Assembly: GCA_024274875.1 (NCBI GenBank)
Contig: JAJSAH010000018.1
Span: 1-55,146 of the forward strand
Origin: an archaeon
GTDB taxonomy: Archaea; Micrarchaeota; Micrarchaeia; CAILAH01
Length of the DNA: 55,146 bases
Direction of reading: 5' to 3'
The first letter of the stretch is position 1; every line of letters starts with the position of its first letter. Made by a program: the position numbers and the translations under genes. Under the pieces are notes generated by a model. It searched no databases. It saw only the letters and a program-made list of their open reading frames with translations, and was not told the DNA's origin. Positions 50,643 to 55,146 of the stretch are shown piece by piece.

Positions 50643-51543
50643 AAAAAACAAGGTATTGGCAATATATGCAGTTGCTGCCGTATTTGCAGTATTATTTATT
50701 CTGCTTAGAATGGATTTTCTTGCAATCGCAGGAGCGCTTATGTTCATCATAGGAGTTGTATATGAGAGCATGGTAAGCGCTAAAGAAAAAGGGTTCAAAA
50801 ATGAAATAAAAGAGATTATTATCGCAATTATCGTTGCCGTCGTGCTATGGAATGTTAGCGCATTCGCGCTCAACACGAGCTCGCCGTTCAACGCAGTTGT
50901 TTCGTGCAGCATGCTCAACGCATTGCAAAGAGGAGATGTTATTGTGTTGTATGGAGGAGAAGTGAACACAAATGAAATCAATATTACTGAACATGATTTT
51001 GAAACTATGATTAACAACAGAGAGGAGCATTATGTATGCGGGTTCTGCAAACAAGGAGAATCTTATGAACCATGCTCAATCAACCCTGCAACAGGCATGA
51101 AAGCTGAGGGAGATGTGCTGAAATACGACTGCGGAGCCTGCATTCAAAAATACTTCAACGAAGAAAAAATTGTTGCATGCACTAAGGGAGTGTACATAAA
51201 CAACGAGTATTTTGACGCAACGAAAAAAGAGGGAGATATCGTGGTGTACAGGCCTAAAAAAGCCGACCTGTTTGCATCAATTGGTGATATTATACACAGA
51301 AGCATCGTAAAAATCAATGTAAACGGGGAGCAGTATTACCTCATAAAAGGAGACAATAATCCAATGTTTGATGTGCAGGCATTCGATGCATCATTGTCAA
51401 AAACAAACAGCTTGGTTAATTCATCGCAACTGCTCGGCAAATCTATACTAACCATACCATACATAGGGTATATAAAACTCGTTGCAACAGGGCAATTCGC
51501 GAACCCAGAAAACTGCAATACGCTGATGATATACAAAAACTAG
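50629..51543 (+). CDS. Signal peptidase I-like (S26) protein with Cys-rich insertion
   Basis: VVSCSMLNALQRGDVIVLYGG (Ser-containing box), DIIHRSIVKINVNGEQYYLIKGDNNPMFD (ER-type His box); CGFC...C...CGAC insert. Confidence 0.8.
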   Translation: MEMDKKNKVLAIYAVAAVFAVLFILLRMDFLAIAGALMFIIGVVYESMVSAKEKGFKNEIKEIIIAIIVAVVLWNVSAFALNTSSPFNAVVSCSMLNALQRGDVIVLYGGEVNTNEINITEHDFETMINNREEHYVCGFCKQGESYEPCSINPATGMKAEGDVLKYDCGACIQKYFNEEKIVACTKGVYINNEYFDATKKEGDIVVYRPKKADLFASIGDIIHRSIVKINVNGEQYYLIKGDNNPMFDVQAFDASLSKTNSLVNSSQLLGKSILTIPYIGYIKLVATGQFANPENCNTLMIYKN

Positions 51544-51600
51544 CAGGACACATTATACTATTAATGTTGGAAAAAGTAAATTTATTGCAAAGGTGCCTGA

Positions 51601-52635
51601 ATGAAATACGATGTGCATGTGGTCGGAGGAGGCGTAAGCGGGGGAATGGCGGCATACCTGCTCGCTAAGAAAGGATACAATGTGCTAATAAGTGAGGAAG
51701 ATATGAAAATTGGTGTTCCAAAACATTGCACAGGAATCATCTCTGTGAGAGGCCTCGAAGAAAGCGGGTTTGATTATAAAAGCGCAATAGTGAATGAGCT
51801 CTCAGGATCATACATCATAGGACCTGATAATACAACGCTGTTTGCATCGAGGAATAAAACTCAAGCGTATCTAGTTGACAGGGTTATGCTAGACAGGATT
51901 TATGTAGACATGGCTGTGAAAGAAGGCGCTGATATGCATTTGGGCGAGAGAATAAAACAAAGGAATGATTACAAAGCGCCAATAATAATAGGCGCAGATG
52001 GCGCAGCGTCAACAGTCGCGCGCATTGAGCAGTTTGAACCTATAAAAGAATATGTGAGAGGATACCAAGAAGTAATACATTCCCCTGACATTGAAAACGA
52101 CCACTGCGTCAGAGTGTATTTATCGCAAAGGCTGTTTCGGGGATTTTTTGGATGGACAGTGCCAATAAGAGATGGAGAAATGCTATGCGGATTCGGGATA
52201 ACAACAACTGCTAGTGCGCACGTGATTATGGAAAGGTTCCTTAAATTGATAAAACTTAATAAATGCAAGAGAGATCAGGGGTTCGGAGGGCTAATTCCCA
52301 TAAGCTATAGAAAAAGAAATCAAAAGGGCAAAGTCATGCTTATAGGCGATGCAGGAGGATATGCAAAAGCAACTACGGGCGGAGGAGTTTATTTTGGAAC
52401 GCTCTCAGCGAAGGCCGCAGCAAAATGCATAACTGAAAACCGAATTAATGATTATGATTTGGTTATGCAGGAACACGCTAGGGAGCTTAGAATGCATCGA
52501 ATATTAAGAAAATTATACAATAAATCGAATGATTTAATAATTAGAGCGTTGCTTAAATTAGGCAAAGCAGCAGGTATTGAGAAACGCTTACAGAAGAAAG
52601 GTGATATAGATTATGTCTCATCATTCATCAAGTAA
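51601..52635 (+). CDS. Geranylgeranyl reductase family FAD-dependent oxidoreductase
   Basis: YDVHVVGGGVSGGMAAYLLAKKGYNVLI; PKHCTGIIS; LIGDAGGYAKATTGGGVYFG. Confidence 0.92.
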   Translation: MKYDVHVVGGGVSGGMAAYLLAKKGYNVLISEEDMKIGVPKHCTGIISVRGLEESGFDYKSAIVNELSGSYIIGPDNTTLFASRNKTQAYLVDRVMLDRIYVDMAVKEGADMHLGERIKQRNDYKAPIIIGADGAASTVARIEQFEPIKEYVRGYQEVIHSPDIENDHCVRVYLSQRLFRGFFGWTVPIRDGEMLCGFGITTTASAHVIMERFLKLIKLNKCKRDQGFGGLIPISYRKRNQKGKVMLIGDAGGYAKATTGGGVYFGTLSAKAAAKCITENRINDYDLVMQEHARELRMHRILRKLYNKSNDLIIRALLKLGKAAGIEKRLQKKGDIDYVSSFIK

Positions 52636-53359
52636 TCAAAAAATTGAATATCTGCCCAACCATATAGCGATTATACCAGACGGAAACAGAAGGTGGGCTA
52701 GGGAAAGAGGGCTTTATGTGCTGAAAGGGCATGAGAAAGGAATTGATAAAATAGGGGAAGTCCTTAAATGGTGCAAGGAATTTAAGATAAAATATGTCAC
52801 CATGTGGGGATTCTCTACAGAAAACCAAAATAGGAGCAAGGAAGAAGTGAAAGGTTTAATTAAACTATTCGAAACTAAACTCACAGAAATAATAAATGAT
52901 GCAAAAGCAAAAAGGAAGGATGAGAGCAATCACCCCAAGGTGAGGATAAGGTTTTATGGAGATATAGATAAGCTGTCATACACGCTGAAGAAATACATTG
53001 AAAAAATTGAGAACCAAACAAAAAATAATGATGAATTCTTCGTCAATTTTTTGCTCAACTACGGAGGAAGGCAGGAATTAGTTAAATGCGTTGCAAAGGC
53101 CGCTGAGGATTATAAAAAGGGCAAACTGAAAAACATAGATGAAAATGCAATAAGGAAATACTTCACAACCGGCGACCTGCCAGATGCTGATATAGTCATA
53201 AGAACCTCAGGAGAATACAGGCTTTCCGGATTAATGCCGCTGCAAAGCGGGTATAGCGAATTATTTTTTGTGAAAAAATATTGGCCTGATTTCAGTAAGG
53301 AAGATTTTGTTAATATACTCAAAGAATATTCAAGGCGCGAAAGAAGGTTTGGAAGATGA
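52613..53359 (+). CDS. uppS: Cis-prenyltransferase (undecaprenyl diphosphate synthase family)
   Basis: IAIIPDGNRRWARERG, MWGFSTENQNRS, LLNYGGRQEL, DIVIRTSGEYRLSGLMPLQSGYSELFF. Confidence 0.96.
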   Translation: MSHHSSSNQKIEYLPNHIAIIPDGNRRWARERGLYVLKGHEKGIDKIGEVLKWCKEFKIKYVTMWGFSTENQNRSKEEVKGLIKLFETKLTEIINDAKAKRKDESNHPKVRIRFYGDIDKLSYTLKKYIEKIENQTKNNDEFFVNFLLNYGGRQELVKCVAKAAEDYKKGKLKNIDENAIRKYFTTGDLPDADIVIRTSGEYRLSGLMPLQSGYSELFFVKKYWPDFSKEDFVNILKEYSRRERRFGR

Positions 53360-54714
53360 CCGATTGGATAGGTTGGAAAGTATTGGATGAAGGAGCGTAC
53401 AAGATCAATCTGCCGAAACTAAGCGATGAAGAACGCGAAGTGGTCAACATCGTGTGCAAGGAATACAGCGATACTGCAAAAGATGAAATAATTGAAAAAG
53501 ATGAGGTCGCAAAGAAAATAATTAACAAGCTGCTCATGCAGCATCTTAAAAACAACAGAATGCTGGCGGATGAAGAGCAAGTAAATTACCTAACTGAAAC
53601 AGTATATATAATTAGTTATGGGTATGGACCGCTGTCATACTTATTAGAAGATGATTTATTGGAAGAGATTGCAGTGATAGGGCTTGAAACACCCGTATAT
53701 GTATTCCATAGGGAAAAAGGATGGCTAGATACAAATATAACGATTACATCGCGCGAATCTCTCATAGACATCATAAACAAGATGGCGCGGAAAGTAGGCA
53801 GAAGGATAACAATACAAAATCCTAGGCTCAACGCAGTGCTCCCTGATGGTTCAAGGCTGCACGCCACTATCGAGCCGATTTCTGAACTCGAACTAACAAT
53901 CAGAAAATTCAGAAAAAAGCCGCTGACTATAAAAGACCTAATTAAAACAGGATACAGCTTCGAGTTGCTGGCATTTCTGTGGATGGTGTTCCAAAACGAT
54001 AAGAATGTGATAATCTGCGGGAACACTGCCGCAGGAAAGACAACTGCGCTAAATGCGCTGTTTTCATTCGTGCCGCGCAATGAGAGAATTATTATACTGG
54101 AAGAAACTCCGGAAATAGTAGTAAAACACAAGCACCAAATAAAAATGAAATGCGATCCTGCAATGAATGTGGGAATGAAGGAATTGATTGAGGATAGTTT
54201 AAGGATGAGACCTGACAGAGTAATCATAGGGGAAGTGCGATCAAGAATGGAGATACTTGCAATGATTGAGAGCATGAATGCTGGGCAAGCAAGAGGATGT
54301 TATGCAACTATGCACGCGCACAGCGCAAAAGAGCTTGTGTCAAGAATGAGATATAATGGGGTTATCCCATCAGATATAAATGCAATTGATTTAGTGCTTG
54401 TGCAAAAAAGATTCCTTAGGTTTGGCAATGGAAAGTCAGTTAAAGAAATGCGTAAAATCATCGAGGTATGCGAGCTTGAAGAACGCAGGAACTCTGTGCT
54501 GATTAAACATCTTTACAAATATGACCCTAAAAGGGATTGCGTTGTTAAAACAGCTGCGCGCTCTAAGATAATCAGCGATATTGCATTCGCGAACGGAATG
54601 GATGAATCTGAAATACTCAGCGAAATCGAAAACCGATCAAAGTATTTAAAGAAAACACTATCCAAAAGTATAGATATTGTGGAAGCAATTCAAAACTATG
54701 GGGCTGTGGGCTAG
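53356..54714 (+). CDS. Type II/IV secretion-system (VirB11/GspE-like) ATPase
   Basis: IICGNTAAGKTTALNALFSFVP Walker A, IIILEETPEI, RMRPDRVIIGEVRSRMEILAMIESMNAGQARGCYATMHAHS. Confidence 0.93.
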   Translation: MTDWIGWKVLDEGAYKINLPKLSDEEREVVNIVCKEYSDTAKDEIIEKDEVAKKIINKLLMQHLKNNRMLADEEQVNYLTETVYIISYGYGPLSYLLEDDLLEEIAVIGLETPVYVFHREKGWLDTNITITSRESLIDIINKMARKVGRRITIQNPRLNAVLPDGSRLHATIEPISELELTIRKFRKKPLTIKDLIKTGYSFELLAFLWMVFQNDKNVIICGNTAAGKTTALNALFSFVPRNERIIILEETPEIVVKHKHQIKMKCDPAMNVGMKELIEDSLRMRPDRVIIGEVRSRMEILAMIESMNAGQARGCYATMHAHSAKELVSRMRYNGVIPSDINAIDLVLVQKRFLRFGNGKSVKEMRKIIEVCELEERRNSVLIKHLYKYDPKRDCVVKTAARSKIISDIAFANGMDESEILSEIENRSKYLKKTLSKSIDIVEAIQNYGAVG

Positions 54715-54837
54715 CCTGGTATGCTACCAGCTTCGGGCACTGCAGAGAGGAGATAAAATACTTTGCGCCTCTCAATTGTAGGATAAGCTGGAGACCCCAG
54801 TTCAAAAGCAATAGTTCTGGAAATCTGGGCAGCCCCA
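54700..54837 (+). tRNA. tRNA-Pro(CGG) with two introns (54738..54785 and 54807..54823)
   Basis: GGGGCTG/CAGCCCC acceptor; CCAGC-TTCGGGA-GCTGG anticodon arm and CCCAG-TTCAAAT-CTGGG T-arm after removing a 48-nt and a 17-nt insertion; 73 nt after splicing. Confidence 0.9.
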
Positions 54838-54885
54838 TTCTAATTATAATTTTTTAATCATTAGCAGCCTAAAAACATCAATCCT

Positions 54886-55030
54886 GCGGCAGTAGTCTAA
54901 CCTGGTTAGGACATGGGCCTTCCAAGAACCTTTTCTCTGGTGCGCAGGAATACCTGCTTTCCAAGAAAAGCTTCGCCAAAAGAAGGCATGAGGAAAGCCT
55001 ATGATCCGGGTTCAAATCCCGGCTGCCGCA
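54886..55030 (+). tRNA. tRNA-Gly(TCC) with 71-nt intron (54925..54995)
   Basis: GCGGCAG/CTGCCGC acceptor; TGGGC-CTTCCAA-GCCTA anticodon arm after intron removal; BHB central helix CUUC/GAGG with CA^A and AA^A bulges. Confidence 0.92.
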
Positions 55031-55146
55031 TTCATTATGTTTCTGCGCCAGCCTTGCAAATCAAAGATTTGCCACTCTCGCTTTGCTTCGCAAACCTCGA
55101 TCCCGGCTGCCGCATTCATTATGTTTCTGCGCCAGCCTTGCAAATC
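55016..55146. repeat. Direct repeat containing the tRNA-Gly 3' end, period 84 nt (copies 55016..55062 and 55100..55146, second cut by the window end)
   Basis: ATCCCGGCTGCCGCATTCATTATGTTTCTGCGCCAGCCTTGCAAATC occurs identically twice. Confidence 0.95.

Noticed and set aside
1-55146. CRISPR arrays, cas genes, toxin-antitoxin pairs, transposases
   Set aside because: No regularly spaced repeat array and no recognisable cas, toxin or transposase motifs seen by eye; the only direct repeat noted is the tRNA-Gly 3' end duplication

Overview
Archaeal chromosomal segment with archaeal TFB, RpoL, Csl4, Rpp29, aIF1, SecDF, CCA-adding enzyme, Trm1, LonB, GGGP synthase, geranylgeranyl reductase and an L3-to-L29 ribosomal protein cluster. 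Tiny intergenic gaps, many overlapping genes and intron-bearing tRNAs suggest a compact, possibly DPANN-type genome; the lineage is inferred, not proven. Most of the window is housekeeping. The main points of interest are: (1) a bacterial-type Ku protein, preceded by a 51-aa ORF and convergent with a phospholipase C/P1-nuclease-like protein; (2) a convergent pair of operons, pta-ackA-acpS facing thiolase-DUF35-ACP, meaning an acyl carrier protein and its activating enzyme in an archaeon; (3) a tRNA-Pro(CGG) with two introns, including a 17-nt intron in the T-loop with a canonical bulge-helix-bulge, whose 5' end overlaps the stop codon of a secretion-type ATPase gene; (4) a tandem duplication of a tRNA-Gly 3' end at the window edge; (5) a signal peptidase with a Cys-rich insertion; and (6) several unassigned proteins, including a HEAT-like repeat protein and an envelope cluster with a membrane-tethered HTH protein. 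No CRISPR array, rRNA or transposase was seen. All functional calls come from reading motifs in the translations; no database search was run.
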